From Nocardia araoensis NBRC 100135 (GTDB lineage Bacteria > Actinomycetota > Actinomycetes > Mycobacteriales > Mycobacteriaceae), in NCBI RefSeq assembly GCF_000308435.1, contig NZ_BAFR01000035.1, positions 1-64,000 of the forward strand: DNA of 64,000 nt, read 5' to 3'. Each line of letters starts with the position of its first letter. The first letter of the stretch is position 1. A program made the position numbers and the translations under genes. The notes below the pieces were generated by a model. That model had not been told where the DNA came from and ran no database searches. It was given only the letters and a program-made list of their open reading frames with translations. Positions 44,306 through 53,300 of this stretch are shown in pieces.

Positions 44306-45805
44306 TCAGTCCACCCACCCGTAGGTGCGCTCGACCGCCTTGTTCCACGCGGCGAAGCGCTCGTCCCGGTCCGCCTCCGACATGGTCGGATGCCAAGTTT
44401 TGTCGGCGGTCCAGTTGTCGCGGATGTCGTCGGTGCCCGACCAGTAGCCGACGGCGAGCCCGGCCGCGTAGGCCGCACCCAGCGCGGTGGTCTCGCTGAC
44501 CACCGGGCGCACCACGGGCACGTCGAGGACATCGGATTGGAACTGCATCAGCAGGTCGTTGGCGACCATGCCGCCGTCCACCTTGAGCGTGGTCAGCTCC
44601 AGGCCGAGCCGCTGGGACTCGGCGTCCGCGCGCATCGCGTCGACCACCTCGCGGGTCTGGAAGGCGGTGGACTCCAGCACCGCCCGCGCCAGGTGCGCTT
44701 TGGTGACGAAACGGGTGAGACCGGCGATCACGCCGCGCGCGTCCGGACGCCAGCGGGGCGCGAACAGACCGGAGAAAGCGGGCACGATGTAGGCGCCGCC
44801 GTTGTCCTCGACGCTGCGAGCCAGCGGCTCGATCTCGTCGGCGGAGGAGATGATGCCGAGATTGTCGCGGAACCACTGCACCAGCGAGCCGGTCACCGCG
44901 ATGGAGCCCTCCAAGGCGTAGACCGTGTCCGCGTCACCCAGGCGGTAACACACGGTGGTGAGCAGGCCGTGCTTGCTGAACACCGGCGTGGTTCCGGTAT
45001 TCAGCAACATGAAATTGCCGGTGCCGTAGGTGTTCTTGGCCTCGCCGGGCGACAGGCACGCCTGGCCGAAAGTGGCGGCCTGCTGGTCGCCGAGGATGCC
45101 CGCCACCGGCACCCCGGCCAGCGGTCCGGAACCGATCGGCGCGTACACCTCCGAGGAACTGCGTACCTGCGGCAGCATCGACTCCGGCACGCCGAACTCC
45201 CGGCAGATCGCCGGATCCCACCGCAACGTCCGCAGATCCAGCAACATGGTGCGGGAGGCATTGGTCACGTCGGTGATGTGCTCGCCGGTGAGCTTCCACA
45301 ACACCCAGCTGTCGACGGTGCCGAAGCACAGCTCGCCGGCCTCCGCGCGCTCCCGCGCACCCGGCACGTTGTCCAGGATCCAGCGCAGCTTCGGCCCGGC
45401 GAAGTAGGTGGACAGCGGCAGGCCGGTGCGGTCCTGGTAGCGGCCCGGTCCGGCGTCGCCGCCCAGCTCGGCGCACAGTCGGTCGGTGCGAGTGTCCTGC
45501 CAGACGATCGCGTTGTACACCGGACGGCCGGTCTCGCGATCCCACACCACGGTCGTCTCGCGCTGATTGGTGACGCCCACCGCGGCGATGTCGCCTGCGT
45601 CGAGGCCGCTGCGCTCGAGAACCTCGCCGAGGACGAGTTCCGTATTCCGCCAGATGATTTCGGGATCGTGCTCGACCCAGCCCGGTCGCGGGAAGATCTG
45701 CTCGTGCTCCCGCTGGGCGACGCCGACGACGCGCCCCTGCCGGTCGAAGACGATGCACCGACTAGAGGTCGTACCCTGGTCGATGGCGGCCACATAGCGA
45801 CGCAT
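44306..45805 (-). CDS. glpK: Glycerol kinase
   Basis: 499 residues, the expected length. [17 protein letters not shown] begins the phosphate-1 loop, [19 protein letters not shown] is the family signature, and [13 protein letters not shown] and the C-terminal FGGY signature [17 protein letters not shown] are present. Makes glycerol-3-phosphate, the substrate of the glpD product encoded 2 kb away. Converges on the aminotransferase gene. Confidence 0.97.
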   Translation of the reverse strand: MRRYVAAIDQGTTSSRCIVFDRQGRVVGVAQREHEQIFPRPGWVEHDPEIIWRNTELVLGEVLERSGLDAGDIAAVGVTNQRETTVVWDRETGRPVYNAIVWQDTRTDRLCAELGGDAGPGRYQDRTGLPLSTYFAGPKLRWILDNVPGARERAEAGELCFGTVDSWVLWKLTGEHITDVTNASRTMLLDLRTLRWDPAICREFGVPESMLPQVRSSSEVYAPIGSGPLAGVPVAGILGDQQAATFGQACLSPGEAKNTYGTGNFMLLNTGTTPVFSKHGLLTTVCYRLGDADTVYALEGSIAVTGSLVQWFRDNLGIISSADEIEPLARSVEDNGGAYIVPAFSGLFAPRWRPDARGVIAGLTRFVTKAHLARAVLESTAFQTREVVDAMRADAESQRLGLELTTLKVDGGMVANDLLMQFQSDVLDVPVVRPVVSETTALGAAYAAGLAVGYWSGTDDIRDNWTADKTWHPTMSEADRDERFAAWNKAVERTYGWVD

Positions 45806-45882
45806 CCGTGCAGTGTATTTTGGCCGCGACTTCGTCGCGGCGTTTCGCGGCTGTGTTGATCTCCCACGGGTGTCCGCCCACC

Positions 45883-46812
45883 TCAGCGCAGTTCGAGCAC
45901 TGCCTTGCCGTGCAGACGGCGGGAGAGCAACGCTTGTGCGGCTTCACCGATCCGAGTCCAATCCCCGCGCCAGGCGATGCTCGGGTCCAAGGTGCCGGTC
46001 GCGACCTGTTCGGCCAGCCAGCTGAGATCCGGGCCGAGATCTGCGCACGCCAACAGAAAGAACGTGGTGATCGACCGGTCGTGGCGGCCCCGATCGCCGA
46101 AGAACGCCCCGAAGGGGAACGTCTCGTCCGCGCCGGCGGCATGACCGACGGCAACCACGGTGCCGCCCTCCGACAAACGCTGGTAGGCGTCGACGAGTTG
46201 CGGGCCGCCCACCAAGTCGATCACGCCGTGGACCGGGGCCCGCAGGGCGGCGGGACCGCTGATGACTTCGGCCGCCCCGAGTTCGCGCAGGCTTCGCTCG
46301 TGGGCGGCGGGATCGCCGGTCGACGCGATGACATGCGCTCCACCGAGACGAGCGAGCTGGACCGCATAGCGGCCGGTGCCGCCGGTCGCTCCGGTGATCA
46401 GTACTCGCCGCCCCAGAATGGGTCCGAGTCGATGTAACGACCGCAGCGCGCTCGCTCCCGCGACCGGAACGGTGCTGATGGCCGCCAGGTCCGCGCCCAC
46501 CGGGATCGTTCCGACGAGATCCGTGTCGACCGCACGCAATTCCGCCCAGGCCCCGGTCCAGCCGAGCGTGACCACCGGCGTGCCGACCGGCGGTCCGGAG
46601 CCGTCGGCGGCCGCCTGCTCCACAATCCCCGCCGCGTCCCACCCGAGCACGGAACCTTCGGGTGCATCGGCGAGCACGTAGCGGCACTCTCCGTCATTGA
46701 GTGAGGTCGCGGTCACGCGCACCACCGCCTGATGCGGCGTGGGGTCCGGATCCGCTACTTGCCCGATACGCAACCCCGAGGGCACGGAGCGGTCGACAAC
46801 CAATGCGCGCAT
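45883..46812 (-). CDS. Quinone oxidoreductase/zinc-type alcohol dehydrogenase-like protein
   Basis: 309 residues from ATG 46812. MDR fold: an N-terminal GroES-like domain (about 1-110) and the Rossmann motif [19 protein letters not shown] (about 135-155). Structural and catalytic zinc Cys clusters are absent, so it belongs to the zinc-independent quinone reductase type. [16 protein letters not shown] matches related NADPH reductases. Divergent from a TetR gene across 123 bp that includes a palindrome, so it is probably the regulated target. Confidence 0.85.
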   Translation of the reverse strand: MRALVVDRSVPSGLRIGQVADPDPTPHQAVVRVTATSLNDGECRYVLADAPEGSVLGWDAAGIVEQAAADGSGPPVGTPVVTLGWTGAWAELRAVDTDLVGTIPVGADLAAISTVPVAGASALRSLHRLGPILGRRVLITGATGGTGRYAVQLARLGGAHVIASTGDPAAHERSLRELGAAEVISGPAALRAPVHGVIDLVGGPQLVDAYQRLSEGGTVVAVGHAAGADETFPFGAFFGDRGRHDRSITTFFLLACADLGPDLSWLAEQVATGTLDPSIAWRGDWTRIGEAAQALLSRRLHGKAVLELR

Positions 46813-46865
46813 TGCACAACGCCTTTCGAGGGAGGGGAGGCTGTGTGGCCTGGTGACGCCAAACA

Positions 46866-46880
46866 TGCCACTGAGTGGCA
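46866..46880. promoter_or_regulatory. Perfect 7-1-7 palindrome, candidate TetR operator
   Basis: TGCCACT-g-AGTGGCA lies in the divergent region between the oxidoreductase and the TetR gene, 54 bp from the oxidoreductase start. A half-site AGTGGC recurs at 46891-46896. Size and symmetry fit operators of TetR regulators. Confidence 0.65.
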
Positions 46881-46935
46881 AATGGTGTCAAGTGGCGATA
46901 GCTCCTCGGAAGCGTAAAGGCGTTATGCTGAAGTC

Positions 46936-47604
46936 ATGACCGAAGCCGCGATCGATCGCCTGCCGCTGCGCGAACGCAAAAAGCAGCGCACTCGTCAGGT
47001 TTTGATCGACACTGCTCTGGAACTGTTCACCGACCGCGGCTTCGACGACGTCACGCTCGACCAGCTGTGCGATGCCGTCGACGTCTCCAAGCGCACCTTC
47101 TTCCGGAACTTCACCAGCAAAGAAGACGTGGCGATGGCGCCGCTGCGGCAGCTGTGGGCCGAATTCCTCGCAGATCTGGCCGATCGCTCGACCGGCGCCG
47201 GGCCCCTGCATCGGACTTTGCAGGACAGCCTGCTGGCGGCCCTGAGCCGGATGCCCCCGGATGGCTGGGCGGATCGTGCCGCACGCAGTCACCGCCTCGC
47301 GCGGTCCACACCATCGATGGGCGCGAACAACCTGCAATTCTGTTCTCGGACGGTCGGCGAGGCCCTGGAGGTCCTGCGAGAACGTTTCGACATCGACCCG
47401 TGCGCCGATCAGCGCCCCCGCCTCGCGCTGGACATCGTTGTCGCCGCATTCCACTGCGCACTCGATATCTGGAGCGCCGGCGCCGACAAACCCGAAACGG
47501 GTTCGCTCGCAAATCACCTGCGTCGCGCGTTCGACGCCGTACCCGAGGCTCTCGCCATGATTCCGGTGCCGCGATCGGAAAATCGATCCGGTGATTCCCG
47601 GTAG
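46936..47604 (+). CDS. TetR-family transcriptional regulator
   Basis: 222 residues. The N-terminal DNA-binding domain (about 10-60) begins RERKKQRTRQVLIDTALELF and contains DQLCDAVDVSKRTFFRNFTS, the standard TetR helix-turn-helix followed by F/Y-x-x-F. The C-terminal ligand domain is of the AefR/MftR-like type common in actinobacteria. Probably autoregulated and repressing the divergent reductase through the palindrome at 46866. Confidence 0.9.
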   Translation: MTEAAIDRLPLRERKKQRTRQVLIDTALELFTDRGFDDVTLDQLCDAVDVSKRTFFRNFTSKEDVAMAPLRQLWAEFLADLADRSTGAGPLHRTLQDSLLAALSRMPPDGWADRAARSHRLARSTPSMGANNLQFCSRTVGEALEVLRERFDIDPCADQRPRLALDIVVAAFHCALDIWSAGADKPETGSLANHLRRAFDAVPEALAMIPVPRSENRSGDSR

Positions 47605-47809
47605 CCGCATCCGATGGGACGCGACCGTCGGTGCGGGCCGCCTCACTGGGTTGTGGCATGTCCTCGACGTTCGGCTAGGGTTGGAGATTGTTACCGACGA
47701 GTAGGCCAGGATGACACGAACCGGGCGCGGGTGGTCGATTCGCGCGGTTCGCCTAGCCTGGAGCTGAACGCTCGATCGGACACATCCGCGTCGGCTGGAG
47801 GAGTCGAGC

Positions 47810-49543
47810 ATGGCCAAGAAACCGGAATCGCAGCTTCTCGGGCCGGAGCAGCGCAGGGCGGCCTGGGAGCGCTTCGGCAAAGATCATTTCGATGTGGTCG
47901 TCGTCGGTGGGGGCGTGGTCGGGGCCGGTATCGCGTTGGACGCGGCGACCAGGGGCTTGCAAGTCGCTTTGGTCGAGGCCCGTGATTTCGCGTCCGGGAC
48001 CTCCAGCCGGTCGTCGAAAATGTTCCACGGCGGGCTGCGCTACCTCGAGCAGCTGGAGTTCGGATTGGTGCGCGAGGCCCTGCGCGAGCGCGAGCTCACG
48101 TTGTCCATGCTGGCGCCGCACCTGGTCAAGCCCCTGCGCTTCCTGTATCCGCTGACCAACCGGGTGTGGGAGCGTCCGTACGTGGCGGCGGGACTGGTCC
48201 TGTACGACACCATGGGTGGGGCGAAATCCGTTCCAGGGCAACGTCATCTCACTCGCGCGGGCGCGTTGCGGCTCGCGCCGGGGCTGCGGCGGGACTCGCT
48301 GATCGGCGGTGTCAGCTACTACGACACGGTCGTCGACGACGCACGTCACACCATGATGGTGGCGCGCACGGCCGCACACTACGGCGCGGTGATCCGCACG
48401 TCCACGCAGGTGGTCGGGTTCCTGCGGGAGGCGGACCGGGTGGTCGGCGTCAAGGTGCGCGACACCGAGGACGGTCGCACGGGCGAGGTCCGTGGACATG
48501 TGGTGATCAACGCGACCGGCGTGTGGACCGACGAAGTCCAAGCGTTGTCGCATCAGCGCGGCCGGTTCCATGTGCGGGCTTCCAAAGGCGTGCACATCGT
48601 GGTGCCCCGCGACCGCATCGTGAGCGACACCGCGATCATCCTGCGCACCGCGACCTCGGTGCTGTTCGTCATCCCGTGGGGCGCGCATTGGATCATCGGC
48701 ACCACGGACACCGAGTGGAACCTCGACCTCGCGCATCCGGCCGCGACCAAAGCCGATATCGACTACTTGCTGGAACGCGTGAACGAGGTGCTGGTCACCC
48801 CGCTGACGCCGGACGACATCGACGGCGTGTACGCGGGCCTGCGCCCGTTGCTGGCGGGGGAGAGCGACGAGACCTCCAAGCTCTCGCGCGAACATGCCGT
48901 CGCCCGGGTCGCACCCGGGCTGGTCGGCATCGCGGGTGGCAAGTACACCACCTACCGGGTGATGGCACTCGACGCGGTGGACGAAGCGGCGCAGGACATT
49001 CCGGCGCGGGTCTCGCCGTCGATCACGGCGAAGGTGCCGTTGCTCGGCGCCGACGGCTATTTCGCGCTGGTCAACCAGACGGTGCAACTGGCCGAGACCT
49101 ATGGGGTGCATCCGTACCGGATCAAGCATCTGCTGGATCGATACGGCTCGCTGATCAGCGAGGTCATGGCCTTCGCCGACGAGAAACCCGAGCTCCTGCA
49201 ACCGATTACGGACGCACCGTCCTACCTCCAGGTGGAGGCGGTCTACGCGGCGGCGGCCGAGGGCGCGCTGCATCTCGACGACATCCTGGCCCGGCGGACC
49301 CGGATCTCGATCGAGTACCCGCATCGCGGAGCCAACTGTGCGGAACAGGTCGCCGGGCTGGTCGCGCCCATCCTGGGCTGGGACGACGAGGAGCTCGACC
49401 GGGAGGTCCGCACCTATCAGGCGCGGGTCGACGCCGAGATCCACTCGCAGACCCAACCGGACGATGCGTCCGCCGACGCTCTGCGGATCGCCGCGCCGGA
49501 GCCGCGCCCGCAGATTCTGGAGCCGGTGCCGTCCGAGGGCTGA
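47810..49543 (+). CDS. glpD: Glycerol-3-phosphate dehydrogenase (aerobic type)
   Basis: 577 residues, ATG preceded by GGAGGAG. The FAD-binding start VVVVGGGVVGAGIALDAATR is followed by ARDFASGTSSRSSKMFHGGL, typical of GlpD. The C-terminal DAO_C helical domain begins about residue 410. Oxidises glycerol-3-phosphate to dihydroxyacetone phosphate at the membrane, passing electrons to quinone. Corresponds in position to mycobacterial glpD2 (Rv3302c). It works with the glycerol kinase encoded at 44.3-45.8 kb. Confidence 0.96.
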   Translation: MAKKPESQLLGPEQRRAAWERFGKDHFDVVVVGGGVVGAGIALDAATRGLQVALVEARDFASGTSSRSSKMFHGGLRYLEQLEFGLVREALRERELTLSMLAPHLVKPLRFLYPLTNRVWERPYVAAGLVLYDTMGGAKSVPGQRHLTRAGALRLAPGLRRDSLIGGVSYYDTVVDDARHTMMVARTAAHYGAVIRTSTQVVGFLREADRVVGVKVRDTEDGRTGEVRGHVVINATGVWTDEVQALSHQRGRFHVRASKGVHIVVPRDRIVSDTAIILRTATSVLFVIPWGAHWIIGTTDTEWNLDLAHPAATKADIDYLLERVNEVLVTPLTPDDIDGVYAGLRPLLAGESDETSKLSREHAVARVAPGLVGIAGGKYTTYRVMALDAVDEAAQDIPARVSPSITAKVPLLGADGYFALVNQTVQLAETYGVHPYRIKHLLDRYGSLISEVMAFADEKPELLQPITDAPSYLQVEAVYAAAAEGALHLDDILARRTRISIEYPHRGANCAEQVAGLVAPILGWDDEELDREVRTYQARVDAEIHSQTQPDDASADALRIAAPEPRPQILEPVPSEG

Positions 49544-49580
49544 GTTGCTCGCAGCTCCGGCGGCCCGCCGTCGAACGGGC

Positions 49581-50363
49581 TCATTCGGCCGGGACGGGCT
49601 GACACCGGGGACAGAAGAAGATGCCGCGCTCTCGTTGCGCCACCCGGTCGTAATCCGGTGCGGTGTCACCGAGCAGGTCGGCCGCGAGCGGAGTGCCGCA
49701 GCGCTGACACGGGCGATGTGTCCGCCCGTAGGCCAACACGCGCCGCGGAGGCTTCGCTACCGCTTCGGCCAGGATGCGGTGTGCTTCGTTGACCAAGGCC
49801 AGCAGGTCCGGGACATCGCCGACCCTCGTCGCGGGGTGGACGCGGCGCAGAAAGCAGACCTCGCTGCGGAAGACGTTCCCGATACCGGCCAGATTGCGCT
49901 GATCCAGCAGCGCGACACCGATGGGTTGATCCGGATACCGCTCCAGACGCCGGACGGCTTCCGCCGCATCCCAATCCGGGCCCAGCAGATCGGGTCCGAG
50001 ATGGTCGACGATGTGGTGCTCGTCACGCACCCGCACCACCTCGACGGTGCCCAAGGAGAACCCGACGGCCTCGACATCCGCGGTGCTCAGCACTACCCGC
50101 GCGGCGACGCGCGGTTTTGTCCAGCGCTGTCCGCAGTGGAACACCCGCCAGCTGCCCTCCATCTTGAGGTGAGTGTGAATACTCACCGTGGGCGTCCGGA
50201 TGAACAGGTGTTTCCCGTAACTGCCGACGCTCTCCACCGACTGTCCGCGCAGATCCACCGTCGCGTAGCGCGGCACCCGGAAATCACTGCGGGTCAGTTC
50301 TTTTCCCGCCAGAGCGGCGCGCAGCCGTTCGGCGGCGAGAAAGACGGTGTCACCCTCGGGCAC
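49581..50363 (-). CDS. nei: Fpg/Nei-family DNA glycosylase (endonuclease VIII type)
   Basis: 260 residues from GTG. The N-terminal MPEGDTVF places catalytic Pro2 and Glu3 as in Nei proteins. Helix-two-turn-helix region near LLDQRNLAGIGNVFRSEVCF. C-terminal zinc finger CQRCGTP and FFCPRCQ. Removes oxidised pyrimidines and cleaves at the lesion. It starts 36 bp after lhr on the same strand, so the two repair genes are likely co-transcribed, as in mycobacteria (Rv3296-Rv3297). Confidence 0.94.
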   Translation of the reverse strand: MPEGDTVFLAAERLRAALAGKELTRSDFRVPRYATVDLRGQSVESVGSYGKHLFIRTPTVSIHTHLKMEGSWRVFHCGQRWTKPRVAARVVLSTADVEAVGFSLGTVEVVRVRDEHHIVDHLGPDLLGPDWDAAEAVRRLERYPDQPIGVALLDQRNLAGIGNVFRSEVCFLRRVHPATRVGDVPDLLALVNEAHRILAEAVAKPPRRVLAYGRTHRPCQRCGTPLAADLLGDTAPDYDRVAQRERGIFFCPRCQPVPAE

Positions 50364-50399
50364 GGGGCAGCTCCGTCGAGTCGGCGCGGGGTCGCGGGC

Positions 50400-53300
50400 T
50401 CACGGGCGGCTCCGGAGGCGCAGGCCGCGCGGGGTGGCCGAGAAACCCGCTTCGGTGAGGAATCCGGCGAACGTATTGCCGTGCACGGTCTCTCCGTTGA
50501 CCCGGTCGATGACCAGCGAGTCCACCCGGCGGCGGTGGACCAGATCGGCCAGCGCCGCGGCGGCCGCGCGGCGGGCGTCGGGGTCCTCGGTGAAGGTGAG
50601 CAGGGTCTTGCCGCCCCGCTCCAGATACAGGACCAGATCGCCGTCGACGAGCACGACCAGCGCCCCGGCTTTGCGTCCGGGGCGATGCCCGCCGTCGACG
50701 TCGCTCTTCGGCCAGGCCAGCGCGGCGCCGTAGGGGTTCGCGGGATCGCACGCGGCCAGCGCCAGCACCGTGCCGGTCGGTTCCCTGGACTCGGGGCGGG
50801 CGCGTTCGGGGTCGAAGGAGCGCAGCCGGTCCACCACATCGGTGGTGGAGAACTGGGCGCCGCCGAGCAAGTCGACGAAATAGCCGCGGCGGCAGCGGCC
50901 CCGGTCCTCGAATTCGGTGAGCACCCGATACATCAGCGCGAAACCGCCGGGCACGCCCTCGTTCTGCACCGAGCCCCTGGTCAGCACGCCGTACCGCTCC
51001 AGAAGTAGATCCGCGGTCGCGTGTGCGCGCACCGTGTTGTCCGAAACTCGCTCCGGAAGCAGCGACCATCGCCCGGCGACCGAGGGCGGCCCGGAACGGG
51101 TGGGCATGCTCGGCCGGGGCAGGTAGGCCCGCCCGCGCGGCGCGCGCCGGGGAGTGCGGTGGGCCGTCGTGGTCCGGGTCGTGCCGGACAGCAGCGCCCG
51201 CACCGGCGCGAACGTGTCACCGGAAACCATTCCGGCCCAGACCAGTTCCCACAGCGCGGCGGCCGCCGCGGTGTCGTCGAGCAGGCCGGTGGCGTCGGAC
51301 AGCTGCCGGAAGAAGTACGCACCGCCGCCTTGCGGCACGGGGATGAGTCGCTGTGCGGGGGCGTCGGAGATCGAATGTCCCGCACCGTCGGCGTTCTTCG
51401 AGCCGACCGGTGATCGCCTGTCACGTCGGCCGTTGTCCGACCCGTTCGGTGTGGCGCCACCGGTGTGGTCGGCCGTCTCGGTGGATCGCCGGTGGGTGCC
51501 GTGACCGTCGGCCGCGCTGCCGGACGGCGGATCCGGCTCGTCCAACGGCACGGGCGCGCGATCCGGAACGGTTTCCGCTGGGTCGGGCGGCGTCCACGGC
51601 ACCAAGGTCGCGCCCAGCGCGCCGAGCAGGCGCAATTGGACGTCGGTGAGGTCGACCTCGTCCGGCGGCGGGAGGGTGAACGGCGCCTGCTCGGCCGGAT
51701 GCAGGGCGATCCATCCGTCCTTGGCGGTGATGGCGCCGTGCCCCGACCAGATCACCTCGCCCGTCGCCATGAGTTCGTCGAGCATGGCGGGGGTGTAGTC
51801 GCGCACCCGCGCGGGCAGGACGAGTGATTCCCAGGCGGACGCCGGGATCGGTACGCCCGCGAGCTGTTCCACCACGGCCGCGACGCCGTCGACGCCGCGC
51901 AACTCGCCGCTGCCGACGTGCTGCCAGGACGGGAGAAAGCGTCCGAACGCGGCGGTGGAGACCGGCTCGACCTCGTGCCGGGCGGCGGCGAGCGATCGGC
52001 GGCGCAACCGGCGCAGCACCTGCGCGTCACACCACTCCGCCCCGGCCGCTCCGGGCGTGAATTCGCCTTCGACCACCCGTTTTTCGGCCACGAGCCGGTG
52101 TAGTGCGGTGGCGGCGACCGCGGTGCCGAGCCCGAACCGGGCCGCCACCGCCTCCGTCCCGAACGGGCCGTGCGTGCGGGCGTAGCGGCCCACCAGGTCG
52201 CCGAGCGGATCGGCCACCGGCTCGATGAACGCCGACGGCGTTCCGATCGGCAGCGGAACCCCGAGCGCGTCGCGCAACCGGGCCGCGTCCTCCACCGCTG
52301 CCCACCAGGTGCGCCCCGCGAAGGAGACCTCCAGCGCACGGCGTGCGGACACGAGGCTCTCGAACCAGGGGACGGGATCGTCGTCGGAGCGTTCTGCGGC
52401 TTCGGCGGCGGTGAGCGGCCCGAGCAGCCGTAGCAGATCCGCCAACCCCTCGGCGTCGCGTGCGTGCCGCTCGGGGGTGAGCCGTTGCAGTTCCCGCTCG
52501 GTTTGGTCGATGACCGCGGCGTCGAGCAGTTCGCGCAACTCGACCCGGCCGAGCAGTTCGGCGAGCAGACCGGAATCGAGGGAGAGCGCGGCGGCCCTCC
52601 GCTCGGCCAGCGGGCTGTCGCCGTCGTACATGAACTGCCCGATGTAGTCGAACAGCAGGGCGTTGGCGAACGGTGACGGCGTCGCGGTCTCCACCTCGAC
52701 CAGCCGGATCCGGCGCCGCCCCACCTGACCGAGCAGGTCGCGCAGCGACGGCAGATCGTAGACGTCGCGCAGGCATTCGCGCACCGTCTCCAACAGGATC
52801 GGGAATTCGGGGAACTTGCGCGCCACGTCCAACAACTGGGCCGAGCGCTGCCGCTGCTGCCACAGCGGAGCTCGTTTACCCGGGTCGCGGCGCGGCAGCA
52901 GCAATGCGCGCGCGGCGCATTCGCGGAAACGGGAGGCGAACAGCGCCGAGCCGCCCACCTGTTCGGTGACGATGTCGTCGATCTCGTCGGACTCGAAGAC
53001 GAACAGTTCGGCGCCGGGCGGATCATCGGTGGTATCGGGCAGTCGCACGACGATGCCGTCGTCGGAGGCGTTCGGCGCGGCGTCCACGCCGAACCGTTCC
53101 CGCAGCCGCGCCCCGATGGCCAGCGCCCAGGGGGCGTGTACCGGAAGACCGTAGGGGGAGTGCAGCACCAGCCGCCAGTCGCCTAGTTCGTCGCGGAACC
53201 GCTCCACCACCAGAGTGCGGTCGGTGGGCAGGTGCCCGGTCGCGGTGCGCTGTTCGTCCAGGAGTGTGAGCAGATTTCCGGTCGCGTTGTCGTCGAGCCC

